Shown: in pieces, positions 16,715 through 25,249 of the stretch | How the letters are laid out: each line of letters starts with the position of its first letter | Position numbering within the stretch: position 1 is the first letter of the stretch | Source: Mycobacterium lehmannii | GTDB lineage: Bacteria; Actinomycetota; Actinomycetes; Mycobacteriales; Mycobacteriaceae | NCBI RefSeq assembly: GCF_002245535.1 | Contig: NZ_NKCN01000018.1 | Coordinates: forward strand, 55,482 to 119,481 | DNA: 64,000 nucleotides | Direction of reading: 5' to 3' | Position numbers and translations under genes: made by a program | The notes under the pieces: model-generated | The model's database searches: none | Told to the model about the DNA's origin: nothing | The model's input: only the letters and a program-made list of their open reading frames with translations

Positions 16715-17124
16715 CCCGGCAGCGCGCTCTCACGCGGAATCGCATCCCAGGCCAGTCGGCGCGAGGCGAAGTACCACCCGCCGCGCTCGTAGACGAGACG
16801 GTCGGTGTAACTGCCGGTGGCCTGGAGTTCGTTGTCGCAGAACAGCACTGCGACGCACTGTTGAGTCGCTTCGACGCCGTCGACGGTGATGTCGTGGTCG
16901 ACGGTGACCAGCCGCCGTCCGTTTCCGCCGTCGAAAGCGTCGGCAAGGGTGGCGAACGACTGCTCGCCCCTGGTGTAGGTCGCACCGGAATGCCGGAAGG
17001 TGGCAAGCCAGCCGGCCAGGTCACCGCTGGAGAACAACCGATTGTGCCTGGCGTCGAGGTTGAGGATTCCTGCCCGCCCCGCCAGCCCGTCGAGCACGTA
17101 CTGCTGTTGGTAGCTCAATGCCAT
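16711..17124 (-). CDS. SnoaL-like / NTF2-fold protein
   Basis: 137 residues from ATG 17124. The fold is visible from LDARHNRLFSSGDLAGWLATF, the charged strand RRLVTVDHDITVDG and the final YTDRLVYERGGWYFASRRLAWD (seen in part). Related proteins in steroid and aromatic clusters act as isomerases, aldolase partners or dehydratases. It lies between the acyl-CoA synthetase (12 bp gap) and the MaoC pair, so it is part of the Rieske operon. Confidence 0.8.
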   Translation of the reverse strand: MALSYQQQYVLDGLAGRAGILNLDARHNRLFSSGDLAGWLATFRHSGATYTRGEQSFATLADAFDGGNGRRLVTVDHDITVDGVEATQQCVAVLFCDNELQATGSYTDRLVYERGGWYFASRRLAWDAIPRESALPG

Positions 17125-17136
17125 CGTCTGACTCCT

Positions 17137-18738
17137 TCACCGACTCACCAGGTAGCCGTGCGCTTCTCGGTCCCACACCGTCGAGCTCAGGCCGCGTTGC
17201 CGCAGAAGATCCTTTCGCACCCGGCCAATGACGTTCTTCGGAATCTCGTCCAGCACTTCGAGATACCGGGGCACGCAGAAGTACGGCATGCGCGCCGCGC
17301 AGAAGTCCAGTAGCTCGGGAAGGTCGACCGTCACGCCGGGACGAACCGCCACGACGACGAGGATGTCGTCCTCACCCAAATCGCTCGGGACGGCGACCGC
17401 GGCGGCATCGGCGACCGCCGAGTGCCGCATCACCACCTGCTCGAGTTCGACCGAGGACACGTTCTCCCCGCGTCGGCGCAGCGAGTCCTTGGCGCGGTCG
17501 ACGAACGTCAGGTTGTGGTTGTCGTCGAGGAAACCCAGATCGCCGGTCCGAAACCACTCCGGGTGGGGTTCGATCCGCAGGCCGCGGTGCCCGGGCGCGG
17601 ACGACACATACCCCTCGCTCATCACATGCGCTGTCCGCGGCCGGCACGCGATCTCACCCGTCACGCCGACGGCGACGGGACGACCGTCCCCGTCGACGAT
17701 GCGTACCTCGAAGGCCGGGTTGACTTGTCCTGACGTACCCGGGACACCGTCGTCCGAAACCGCCTTGTACGCGATCGGAAACGCCTCGGTCAGTCCGTAC
17801 ATCGTCACCACGCGGCACCGGTACCGGTCCTCGATGGCACGGTACAGCTCGGCCGAAATGGGTGCGGCCGAGATGAAGCGGATTCCGAGCTGCGCGTCGC
17901 GCGGGTCGGGTGGCAGACCCCACAGCATCGACACCATCGCACCGGCCCCGGCGAACCCCGCTGCGCCACAGGCCCGCAGCTCGTCGCACACCTCGGCGGG
18001 GTGGTACGCGCTCGCCAACACGCTGGTGGCACCGATGAGCATCGGCGCCAGGACCGTCGGGGCGGCGCTGAGGTGGAACAGCGGCATCGCCGTCCAGATC
18101 ACGTCGCCCCGGCCGTACTCCCACGCCGAGGCGACAGTGGCGGCCGCGACGAACAGGTAGTGCCACGTGGTCGCAACCGCCTTCGACGGACCGGTGGTTC
18201 CCGAGGTGAAGAACAGCGTTCCCACGTCATCGGCGTCGGTGTGCACCGCCGGGCAGGTGGCGCCGTGCGATGTGCTGAACTGCGCGACGACCGAATCGTC
18301 GATCGACATGGTCGCCGCCGGAGCGTCGAGCTGATCGGCCACCTCGGCGAGTCGAGGGCGACGGGCCTCGTCGGTCACCACCAGCCTGGCCTGCGACACG
18401 TTCAGCGCGTTCGACAGGAAATCACCCTTGTTCGCGGCGTTGACCGCCGCACTCACCGCACCCAACCGGGCGGCGCCGAGCCAGAAGTACACCCACTCCG
18501 GACAGGTGCCGGCGAACAGCGCGACGGTGTCACCGCGGCGCAGGCCGCGGTCGGCCAGCATCGCCGCGGCGGCGCGGGACCGGTCGCGCATCTGGGCGAA
18601 CGTGATGGGCGTGCCGTCGATCGACATCATCACCTGGTCGCCGAACTGGTCGGCACGGCGGTCGAGAACCGAAGCGACCGTGAACCGTTCGACGCCGAAA
18701 GCCGCGGGCTCCACGCGCCACGTCCGGTCCGCGGCCAT
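17137..18738 (-). CDS. Acyl-CoA synthetase (FadD/CaiC-type AMP-binding ligase)
   Basis: 533 residues from ATG 18738, overlapping the Rieske stop (TGATG). The frame stays open far upstream, but that part is antisense to the Rieske gene. ANL motifs: FFTSGTTGPSK (176-186), YGLTEAF (314-320), WFRTGDLG (395-402) and DRAKDSLRRRGENVSS (414-429). The C-terminal segment reads PKNVIGRVRKDLL; the position normally occupied by the catalytic lysine of GK is arginine, with K three residues on. It is expected to activate a carboxylic acid to its CoA thioester. Resemblance to the crotonobetaine/carnitine-CoA ligase group is my impression. Confidence 0.9.
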   Translation of the reverse strand: MAADRTWRVEPAAFGVERFTVASVLDRRADQFGDQVMMSIDGTPITFAQMRDRSRAAAAMLADRGLRRGDTVALFAGTCPEWVYFWLGAARLGAVSAAVNAANKGDFLSNALNVSQARLVVTDEARRPRLAEVADQLDAPAATMSIDDSVVAQFSTSHGATCPAVHTDADDVGTLFFTSGTTGPSKAVATTWHYLFVAAATVASAWEYGRGDVIWTAMPLFHLSAAPTVLAPMLIGATSVLASAYHPAEVCDELRACGAAGFAGAGAMVSMLWGLPPDPRDAQLGIRFISAAPISAELYRAIEDRYRCRVVTMYGLTEAFPIAYKAVSDDGVPGTSGQVNPAFEVRIVDGDGRPVAVGVTGEIACRPRTAHVMSEGYVSSAPGHRGLRIEPHPEWFRTGDLGFLDDNHNLTFVDRAKDSLRRRGENVSSVELEQVVMRHSAVADAAAVAVPSDLGEDDILVVVAVRPGVTVDLPELLDFCAARMPYFCVPRYLEVLDEIPKNVIGRVRKDLLRQRGLSSTVWDREAHGYLVSR

Positions 18739-19853
18739 CAAACCTGCGCCGCAGACGGGTCGGGTTCGCCGGTCGCCGTGTACCCGAAGTCGGTCGCCGA
18801 CGGTTGGGTTCCCGGGTAGAACCGGTGCGCCCAGCGGCGCAGCGCGGCGTAGTCGCGGGCCTCCTCGGGCGCAAGGTTCGGTTTCTCCAGGTACTTCATG
18901 TTCTCCCAGGTGAAGAAGTCCTGTTTGATGACTTCCTGCTGCAGCTGCAAGAATTTCGCCGCCCGGCCGGTGGGCTTGTCGCCGCGATCGCCGGCTTCCC
19001 GGATGGATGCCTGGGTGTAGAAGTAGTCGGTGTAGTCCTCGTCGACCGGCGTCTGGCCGGTCACCTGGACGGTGGCGACCAGCTCCGACGGGAAGCGCAC
19101 GACGCCGAGACCCAGCGAATAGTTGTCGTAGATGATCTTCGCGTCCACGGGCCCGTTCGGGGTGAGCCACGTCTTGGCCCGTCCCCCACCGAAATTCGCG
19201 TTCACCGTCGCGTGCAGGTGGTAGCCGGACACTTCGAACGACGCGGTGTTGGCGGGATTGGCCGCCTTGTGCACGTACTGGACGTGGTAGGGGTCGGCCG
19301 CGTTCTCGATGATCATCTGCGCGTGCACCTTGACCCGGTTGACCATCCGGGTGTGGGGGTGCAGCGGGTAGTACTCGTCGGTCTCGAGTTCGGGTAACAC
19401 CGGTGGCTGCCAGTACGGCGCGCGGCCGTGGCGTTCGTGCCAGACGAGGATGAAGCCGTACCACTCGGTGCACGGGTAGCGCTTGATCCGCACGTTCTGT
19501 TTGCAGCCGATCTTGCTGTACGGGATCAGCGCGTTGGTGCCCTCGCCGGTCCACTGCCAGCCGTGCCACGGGCAGACGATGTTCTCGCCCTCGACGGTGC
19601 CGCCGACGCCCATGTTCGCGCCCAGGTGCTGACAGTAGGCGTCGAGCACGTGGACCCGACCGGACTGCGTCCGGAAGATCACCAGCTCCTCGCCGAAGTA
19701 ATGGGCGCGTTTGACCTGACCCTCGGGCAGGTCCGAGGAGAATCCGACGATGAACCACCCGGTCGGGAACCGATAGGTCGACAGGCTGATACCGCTGGGC
19801 CCGAATTCGCGCTCCGACGGGTCGAGGGTGGGATCGTCGACCGTGTCCGTCAT
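18738..19853 (-). CDS. Rieske non-heme iron oxygenase, KshA-like
   Basis: 371 residues from ATG 19853. The Rieske centre is complete: C-x-H in YCQHLGANMG and C-x2-H in CPWHGWQW. The mononuclear iron site is seen in NAADPYHVQYVH (two histidines four apart, after an Asp). Length and spacing fit single-component alpha-subunit oxygenases such as 3-ketosteroid 9-alpha-hydroxylase. A separate reductase is needed but none lies in the operon. First gene of a leftward operon with FadD, SnoaL-like and two MaoC-like genes; promoter at 19909-19937. A polycyclic substrate is plausible but unproven. Confidence 0.92.
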   Translation of the reverse strand: MTDTVDDPTLDPSEREFGPSGISLSTYRFPTGWFIVGFSSDLPEGQVKRAHYFGEELVIFRTQSGRVHVLDAYCQHLGANMGVGGTVEGENIVCPWHGWQWTGEGTNALIPYSKIGCKQNVRIKRYPCTEWYGFILVWHERHGRAPYWQPPVLPELETDEYYPLHPHTRMVNRVKVHAQMIIENAADPYHVQYVHKAANPANTASFEVSGYHLHATVNANFGGGRAKTWLTPNGPVDAKIIYDNYSLGLGVVRFPSELVATVQVTGQTPVDEDYTDYFYTQASIREAGDRGDKPTGRAAKFLQLQQEVIKQDFFTWENMKYLEKPNLAPEEARDYAALRRWAHRFYPGTQPSATDFGYTATGEPDPSAAQV

Positions 19854-19903
19854 CGCAACTCCGTCCGCGCACGCACCAGCCGAGGTCAGCGGCGCTGTCC
19901 GTT

Positions 19904-19937
19904 GCCTATTTTTACTATTTTAGGCATTCTAGGTCAA
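19904..19937 (-). promoter_or_regulatory. Promoter with embedded operator for the Rieske operon
   Basis: Read leftward: TTGACC (-35, 19937-19932), a 17-nt spacer containing TGCCTAAAATAG, then TAAAAA (-10, 19914-19909). The same arrangement with 29 of 34 identical positions occurs before the P450 gene at 25250. A GCCTA...TAGGC dyad (19904-19925) is superimposed. The element also lies upstream of the divergent P450 at 19959, for which TTGCCT (19902-19907) and CATTCT (19925-19930) are a possible opposing promoter. Confidence 0.65.
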
Positions 19938-19958
19938 GGACGGCGAAGGGAACGACGC

Positions 19959-21200
19959 ATGGTCACGACCACTCCGGTCGATCTGTCCGATCCGGCGTTG
20001 TGGCAGAACGGTTTTCCCGACGCGCTGTTCACAGAGCTGCGGCGCGAGCGACCGATCTTCCGGCACGAGCTCACCGACCGGGTGGCGGCGACGCTGAAAC
20101 GCGACTTCTGGATGACCACCAAGGTGCACCACGCGCACCGCATTCACCGCGACACCGAATCGTTCACTGCCGCCGAGGGGCCGTTGATTCAGGGCGTAGG
20201 CGCCGTGGGCGCGTTTCCGACGATCATCAACATGGATCCACCCGAGCTGCTCAAGCGGCGCCGGGTGATGTCACACGCATTCACCCCGAAGGCGATCGGG
20301 AAGCTCGAGCAGGACATCCGTACGCGGGCCGCCGGCCTGATCGACCACTTACTGGAGCGCGGCGGCGGCGACTGGATCGCCGATGTCGCCGACGCCCTGC
20401 CGATGTCGGTGATCGGGGACATCGTCGGGATACCCGAGGAGGATCGACCGGAGATCTTCGACACTTTCGACCTCATTCTGCAGGCCAATTCGGCTCCGTC
20501 GGGACGAGAGGCCGAACAACAGCATCTCGAACTGTTCGGCAAGATCTTCACCTACGCCTCGGAACTGACCGCCGCAAAGCGCCTGCGGCCCACCGACGAC
20601 ATCTGGAGCACCCTGGCCACGGCGGTGGTGACCGACGAGAACGGCGAGCAACTGTCGATTCCCGCTACCGAGCTCGACATCTTCTTCTTCGTGATCGCGT
20701 TCGCGGGCAGTGACACCACGAAGAACGCATTGGCCTACGGGCTCCGGGCATTTCTCGACAATCCCGACCAGATCGAGCGCTATCGCGCGGATCCATCGGT
20801 GCGCCAGTCGGCGGTCGAAGAAGTGCTGCGATGGTCCACGCCGGTGACGTTCTGGAGCAGGGTCACCAAGGTCGATGTCGAGATCGACGGCGTCACCATC
20901 CCCCGAGGCGAGCGCGTGGTGTCGATGTTGCGGTCGGCCAACCGCGACGTGGACGTCTTCGCCGATCCGTTCGCATTCGACATCGGTCGTGCGGACAACC
21001 CGCACGTGGCTTTCGGCGGCGGCGGACCGCACCACTGCCTCGGTGCGGTGCTGGCCCGGGCGGAGATTCGCGCTGTGCTCGACGAGGTGTTGTGCAGGGC
21101 CGAGGACATCACGCTCGGGCGGGTCGACGTCACCTATCCGAGCCTCACCAACAACATGACGATCTACCACTCGATGCCGATCTCGTTGCGGCGACGCTGA
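19959..21200 (+). CDS. Cytochrome P450 (first of three)
   Basis: 413 residues from ATG 19959. I-helix AFAGSDTT carries the oxygen-activating acid/threonine pair. ExxR is present in VEEVLRW, and the heme loop is FGGGGPHHCLGAVLARAE with C360. The preceding NMDPPELLKRRRVMSHAFTP fits the mycobacterial CYP125/CYP142-like superfamily only in general pattern. It is soluble, so it needs a ferredoxin and reductase; none are adjacent. Divergent from the Rieske operon and convergent, 1 bp apart, with the CoA-transferase gene. Hydroxylation of a hydrophobic substrate is inferred. Confidence 0.93.
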   Translation: MVTTTPVDLSDPALWQNGFPDALFTELRRERPIFRHELTDRVAATLKRDFWMTTKVHHAHRIHRDTESFTAAEGPLIQGVGAVGAFPTIINMDPPELLKRRRVMSHAFTPKAIGKLEQDIRTRAAGLIDHLLERGGGDWIADVADALPMSVIGDIVGIPEEDRPEIFDTFDLILQANSAPSGREAEQQHLELFGKIFTYASELTAAKRLRPTDDIWSTLATAVVTDENGEQLSIPATELDIFFFVIAFAGSDTTKNALAYGLRAFLDNPDQIERYRADPSVRQSAVEEVLRWSTPVTFWSRVTKVDVEIDGVTIPRGERVVSMLRSANRDVDVFADPFAFDIGRADNPHVAFGGGGPHHCLGAVLARAEIRAVLDEVLCRAEDITLGRVDVTYPSLTNNMTIYHSMPISLRRR

Positions 21201-21201
21201 T

Positions 21202-23535
21202 TCACAACCCCTTCGGGCGCGAACCGATGACACCCTGGGCCTCGAGCCGCTCCAGGTCGCTTGCGGTCAGACCGCACAGTGTGGTGAGGACCTCGGCGTT
21301 GTGCTCACCGAGTGTCGGCGGTGGGCGCTGCAGCCAGTTTTCGCTGTCGGCCAGCGGCGTGAACGGTGGGCACGGGTAGAGGTTTTCCCCGGTACGGGAA
21401 TGGTCGAGGCGTTCGAAGAACCCGCGGTGCCGCAGTTGAGGGTTCTCGGTGACGAGTGATGGCGACACCACGACCGCGGCGGGCACGCCCGCACGTACCA
21501 ACTCCTCCGCGGCGGCTTCGGCGTCGCGTGCGCCAAGCCAGGTTTCGAGCTCCGCTGCCCCGGTGAGGTCGGCCAGCGCGGCGCATTCGCCTTCGGTGCG
21601 CGCGGCAAGTGCGATCCAGCTGTCGTCGCCTGCGCACCGATAGACATCCTGTATGGCCGCCCCGTACCCCCGGTTGCCTCGTCGTTCCATCACCCGCCCG
21701 AACACCTCGTATTCGATCGTCTGAACGGCTGTTACGTTGAGCACCGCTTCGATCATCGGCACCTCGACGAGCTGACCCTCACCGGTACGGTCGGCGAACT
21801 CGAGCGCAGCGAGCGTCGCGAAGGCGGCGTGCGCACCGGCGAGCGGATCACAGGCTCCGCGCGGGGCGATCGGTGGGCCGTCGGGCATCCCAGTGACCCA
21901 GGCAAGGCCGGCGATCTGCTCCATCGTCGGAGCGAAACCGACGCGGTCGCGCCAGGGTCCGGTCAATCCGAACGCGGGCATCCGCACCACGACCAGGCGC
22001 GGATTGAGGGCGAGCAGTTCCGCTGCGTCGAGGCCGAATTGCTCCATCACGCGCGGCGAGAAGTTCTCCACCACGACGTCCGCCCCGCCGATCAGGCGCC
22101 GAACCAGCCGAAGCCCCTCCTCGGACTGCAGATCGAGGGTGACCGACCGCTTGTTGGTGTTCATCGCGTGGAAGACCCAGCCGTACTCCCACCAGTCGTC
22201 GACGTCCTTGCGCATCCCGCCCGAATAGCGGATACCGTCCGGGCGCTGGATGGATTCGACTTTGATGACGTCCGCGCCGAACGCAGCCAACGAATGGGTG
22301 GCAGCCGGACCGGCCCAGAACGCGGTGAAGTCGACGACCCGCACCCCCGCGAGCGGCATGCGCTCGGTCGGCGCCGATTCGGCACGCAGATCCCGTGGTT
22401 CCCAGAGCCTTTCATCGTCACCGTCCCCGACCGCGGGTGAGGTGGCCACCGGTGCGGGACGCGCGCTCGACATCAGCCACGGGGGCCTCGGCTGGCGGAA
22501 CCCGGCCGGGTTGTCGATGTAGACCCCGCGTTCGCGAAGGTGATCCATAGACGGAATGGTCGCGCCGTTGCCCAACGGCGCCAACGGCAACCGGAACAGC
22601 TGTCCCAGTTCGACGATCTCGGCGACCGTGCGTTCCCTCATCCACGGGTCGATGCGTTCGCGGATCCAGTCGCGGTAGTCCCACCGGCCGATCTGGAACT
22701 GCAACTGGGCGATCTCCGTAAACTCCGGGCAGTCGACCATCGCGGCAAAGTCCAGCCACTGCTGGCCGGTCACCATGCTGATACCGACGTAGCCGTCCTT
22801 GGCGGGTTCGATGGACGGCACCTCCACCGACCGCCGCACGGGCGGGACTTGCAGGAGCGCCGAATGCAGCCATTCCCCACTCTGCATCAGCGTGATGGCC
22901 TCGAGCATCGACATGTCGAGGTGGCCACCCGCTCCGCCGTCACGTACGCGCCGCCGCAGAGCCAGCGCACCGTAGGCGGCCCACGTTCCACCCATGTACT
23001 CCCCCAGGTCTCCGCCGATCGAGATCGGCGGACCCGCCGGATCGCCACGAAACCCGGTGAGCCCCGACGCGGCCTGCAGCGTGAATTCGGTGGCGGGCCG
23101 CCCAGACCACGGCCCTGTCCAGCCGAAGTCCGAGATCGAGACGACTATGCATCCGGGCGAGGCCGCCAGCAGCGCGTCGGGGTCGACACCGTACCGTCGG
23201 GCCGTGGCCTGTCCGGCGGTCACCACGATGATGTCGGCGCATGACAGAAGATGACTCGAAATGGCTGTGACGCTCCGCTTTCCGGCGTTGAGATAGCAGA
23301 ACAGCGGTGAGTCGGCGTCGTCATGTAGCGTGCTGTCGCTGACCGTGACCCGGCGCAGCGGATCTCCTTCGGGTGGTTCGACCTTGACCACATCGGCGCC
23401 CGCGTCGGCAAGAAGCTTGCCGCAGTACGCCCCGGCGATGCGGTCGCTGATCTCGAGGACACGCACATCGTGCAGCGGGGTGGCTACCGTGCCACTCACA
23501 CCGTCGCCCACGCATACCTCCCGGTCCGCCGTCAT
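21202..23535 (-). CDS. Fused two-domain CoA-transferase family III protein (CaiB/BaiF)
   Basis: 777 residues, about twice the normal ~400. The first domain opens PLHDVRVLEISDRIAGAYCGKLLADAGADVVKVE (in part), and the second (~393 onward) opens LAGVRVVDFTAFWAGPAATHSLAAFGADVIKVE (in part). The catalytic-aspartate motif is GHLDMSMLEA in the first half (D207) but QLVEVPMIEA in the second (E591), so only the first half has the usual nucleophile. Family III enzymes move CoA between acids and acyl-CoAs as interlocked dimers; the fusion would mimic one. ATG 23535 is used, but GTG 23511, preceded by GGGAGG, is a good alternative. Confidence 0.88.
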   Translation of the reverse strand: MTADREVCVGDGVSGTVATPLHDVRVLEISDRIAGAYCGKLLADAGADVVKVEPPEGDPLRRVTVSDSTLHDDADSPLFCYLNAGKRSVTAISSHLLSCADIIVVTAGQATARRYGVDPDALLAASPGCIVVSISDFGWTGPWSGRPATEFTLQAASGLTGFRGDPAGPPISIGGDLGEYMGGTWAAYGALALRRRVRDGGAGGHLDMSMLEAITLMQSGEWLHSALLQVPPVRRSVEVPSIEPAKDGYVGISMVTGQQWLDFAAMVDCPEFTEIAQLQFQIGRWDYRDWIRERIDPWMRERTVAEIVELGQLFRLPLAPLGNGATIPSMDHLRERGVYIDNPAGFRQPRPPWLMSSARPAPVATSPAVGDGDDERLWEPRDLRAESAPTERMPLAGVRVVDFTAFWAGPAATHSLAAFGADVIKVESIQRPDGIRYSGGMRKDVDDWWEYGWVFHAMNTNKRSVTLDLQSEEGLRLVRRLIGGADVVVENFSPRVMEQFGLDAAELLALNPRLVVVRMPAFGLTGPWRDRVGFAPTMEQIAGLAWVTGMPDGPPIAPRGACDPLAGAHAAFATLAALEFADRTGEGQLVEVPMIEAVLNVTAVQTIEYEVFGRVMERRGNRGYGAAIQDVYRCAGDDSWIALAARTEGECAALADLTGAAELETWLGARDAEAAAEELVRAGVPAAVVVSPSLVTENPQLRHRGFFERLDHSRTGENLYPCPPFTPLADSENWLQRPPPTLGEHNAEVLTTLCGLTASDLERLEAQGVIGSRPKGL

Positions 23536-23590
23536 CTTAGTGACCATCGGCGCATGGCACGGCAACGCTGCAGGTGGTCGGGCTATCACT

Positions 23591-23610
23591 GTTAATATTG
23601 CTAAGATATG
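23591..23610. promoter_or_regulatory. Promoter/operator at the GntR gene start, leaderless
   Basis: GTTAATATTGCTAAGAT precedes the ATG at 23608. TAATAT (23593-23598) is 9 bp before the ATG, consistent with a leaderless transcript. The stretch resembles TTTACTATTTTAGG, found exactly at 19911-19924 and, inverted, at 25195-25208. Its position between the divergent CoA-transferase and GntR genes fits autoregulation. Confidence 0.5.
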
Positions 23611-24417
23611 ACAACACTGGGAATCGGGCCCGAGGCACGTCGCCGCCTCGGGGCGCGCCGCACAGCGGAGATCGTCGCCGACGAGCTGCGCCGCCAGATC
23701 ATCGAGGGTGAGCTCAACGACGGTGACCTGCTGCCGCGTCAGGAAGTGCTCGTCGAGCAGTTCAGCGTCAGCCTGGTGTCGTTACGAGAAGCCTTGCGAA
23801 TTCTGGAGACTGAAGGCCTCGTATCGGTGCGTCGAGGCAACCGTGGCGGAGCGGTCGTGCACGCGCCCGCCAAAGCCAGCGCCGCCTACATGCTTGGCCT
23901 GCTGTTGCAGAGTGACTACGTGCCGCTCGCCGACCTCGGCACGGCGCTACAGGAACTCGATCCGATGTGTGCGGCGCTCGCCGCGCGCAGACCCGACCGC
24001 GGTAAGACGCTCATCCCCAAACTCCGGGACCTCAATGCGGCGATGGCCGAACACATCGACGACGGAGCGCGATTCACCGAGATCGGCGGGCAGTTCCACG
24101 ACGAGATCGTCCGCGGCTGCGGTAACCACACGATGATCGCGGTCGTCGGCAGCCTGGAGACACTGTGGACCGGGCACCTGAACTGGTGGGCCGAAGACAG
24201 CACCGCCAAAGGCGAGTACCCGGCGATGAACAAGCGCCGCATCGCGTTGACCGTCCACACCAAGATCGCCGACGCGATCGAGGCGGGTGACGGCGAACGC
24301 GCCCGAAAGCTGGCCGCCAAGCACGTGGCCGACACTCAGACCTACCTGTTGGCAGGAAATCCCGAGCAACGGATCGTCGCACTGTCACCGCAGGCGCTCG
24401 CGCAGCGGAAGCGTTAG
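23608..24417 (+). CDS. GntR-family transcriptional regulator, FadR/FCD type
   Basis: 269 residues from ATG 23608. The N-terminal winged helix is clear: AEIVADELRRQIIEGELNDGDLLPRQEVLVEQFSVS, then LREALRILETEGLVSVRRGNRGG (each seen in part). Residues ~100-250 form a helical FCD-like effector domain with H, D and N residues that could hold a metal (HDEIVRGCGNH). Such regulators usually sense a pathway intermediate, often an acid or CoA ester. Divergent from the CoA-transferase gene and followed 19 bp later by an SDR. It is the prime candidate for the repeated site in this island. Confidence 0.9.
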   Translation: MTTLGIGPEARRRLGARRTAEIVADELRRQIIEGELNDGDLLPRQEVLVEQFSVSLVSLREALRILETEGLVSVRRGNRGGAVVHAPAKASAAYMLGLLLQSDYVPLADLGTALQELDPMCAALAARRPDRGKTLIPKLRDLNAAMAEHIDDGARFTEIGGQFHDEIVRGCGNHTMIAVVGSLETLWTGHLNWWAEDSTAKGEYPAMNKRRIALTVHTKIADAIEAGDGERARKLAAKHVADTQTYLLAGNPEQRIVALSPQALAQRKR

Positions 24418-24436
24418 ACGGCTTGAAAGGCAATGC

Positions 24437-25150
24437 GTGCGAACGGCTTTGATCACCGGCGGTAGCGGTGGTATTGGCAAGGCGTGCGGCCGCAAGCTCG
24501 CCGAACTCGGTTACGACGTGGTGTTGACGGCACGGCGGGAGGCGCCGCTGCGGACCGCCGCCGAGGAGATGGGCGCACGCTACGTCGTCGCCGACGCGAG
24601 CCTGCCGTCGGGGTTCGCCCCCGCCGTCGAGGCGACAGGCACCATCGACCTGCTTGTGCACGCCTCGGGGATCCTCGGTGGAACCTACGCCCGCAAACAG
24701 ACTTTCGAGCAGTGGCGCGCGACCATGTCGGCGAACCTGGACTCCTGCTTCGTGGTGACATCGGCCGCGCTGCCACGGATGCGGGCCGGCTCGCGGTTCG
24801 TGTTCATCTCGTCGTCGGCGGCGCATGAGCCGATGCGCGCCCGCACCGCCTACTCGGCGGCGAAGGCGGGCATGAACGCGTTCGCCGGCGCGCTGGCGCA
24901 GGAGGTCGACCGCGATGGGATCAACGTGCACGTCGTCACTCCCGGGCCTGTCGAGACCGAGATGCTTCAGGACGTGCCGTTCGAGATGTACGCGATCCGG
25001 GCAGCGGATGTGGCCGACGCCGTCGCCTGGCTCGACACCGTCGACCCGGCGGTGGACGTGCCGGAGATCAGGTTGCATGCGATCACGCGCGGACCGTCGG
25101 CCCGTCCGCCCGTCGTCCCCCTCGAGGCACAACGCCGCGCCAACACGTGA
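24437..25150 (+). CDS. Short-chain dehydrogenase/reductase (SDR)
   Basis: 237 residues from GTG 24437, with GAAAGG upstream at 24424-24429. NAD(P)-binding loop GGSGGIGKACG lies at 8-18. The catalytic set is visible as SSSAAHEP and Y-SAAK in TAYSAAKAG; VTPGPVETEM follows as in classical SDRs. It would oxidise or reduce a hydroxy/keto group of a pathway intermediate. Unlike the SDR at 29222 it lacks the mycofactocin-type insertion. Likely co-transcribed with the GntR gene. Confidence 0.88.
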   Translation: MRTALITGGSGGIGKACGRKLAELGYDVVLTARREAPLRTAAEEMGARYVVADASLPSGFAPAVEATGTIDLLVHASGILGGTYARKQTFEQWRATMSANLDSCFVVTSAALPRMRAGSRFVFISSSAAHEPMRARTAYSAAKAGMNAFAGALAQEVDRDGINVHVVTPGPVETEMLQDVPFEMYAIRAADVADAVAWLDTVDPAVDVPEIRLHAITRGPSARPPVVPLEAQRRANT

Positions 25151-25181
25151 TTTCGATGACTCCGCCGTTCCTTCGCTTACC

Positions 25182-25210
25182 TTGACCTGGATTACCTAAA
25201 ATAGTAAAGA
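25182..25210 (+). promoter_or_regulatory. Promoter with embedded operator for the P450/alcohol dehydrogenase operon
   Basis: TTGACC (25182-25187), 17-nt spacer, TAAAGA (25205-25210). The spacer holds CCTAAAATAG, making the 14-mer CCTAAAATAGTAAA (25195-25208) identical to that of the Rieske promoter in the same orientation relative to transcription. A small TGGGCG...CGCCCA stem follows in the leader. A repressor bound here would block polymerase. Confidence 0.65.
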
Positions 25211-25249
25211 TGGGCGGGTAGAGCGCCCACCCCGCTGCCGGGAGGCAAG

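Noticed and set aside
17137..19872. A single ~900-residue frame that would fuse the acyl-CoA synthetase to upstream sequence
   Set aside because: The part above 18738 runs in another frame through the Rieske gene, is arginine-rich and has no domain. High GC often keeps antisense and shifted frames open. A TGATG overlap gives the true start.
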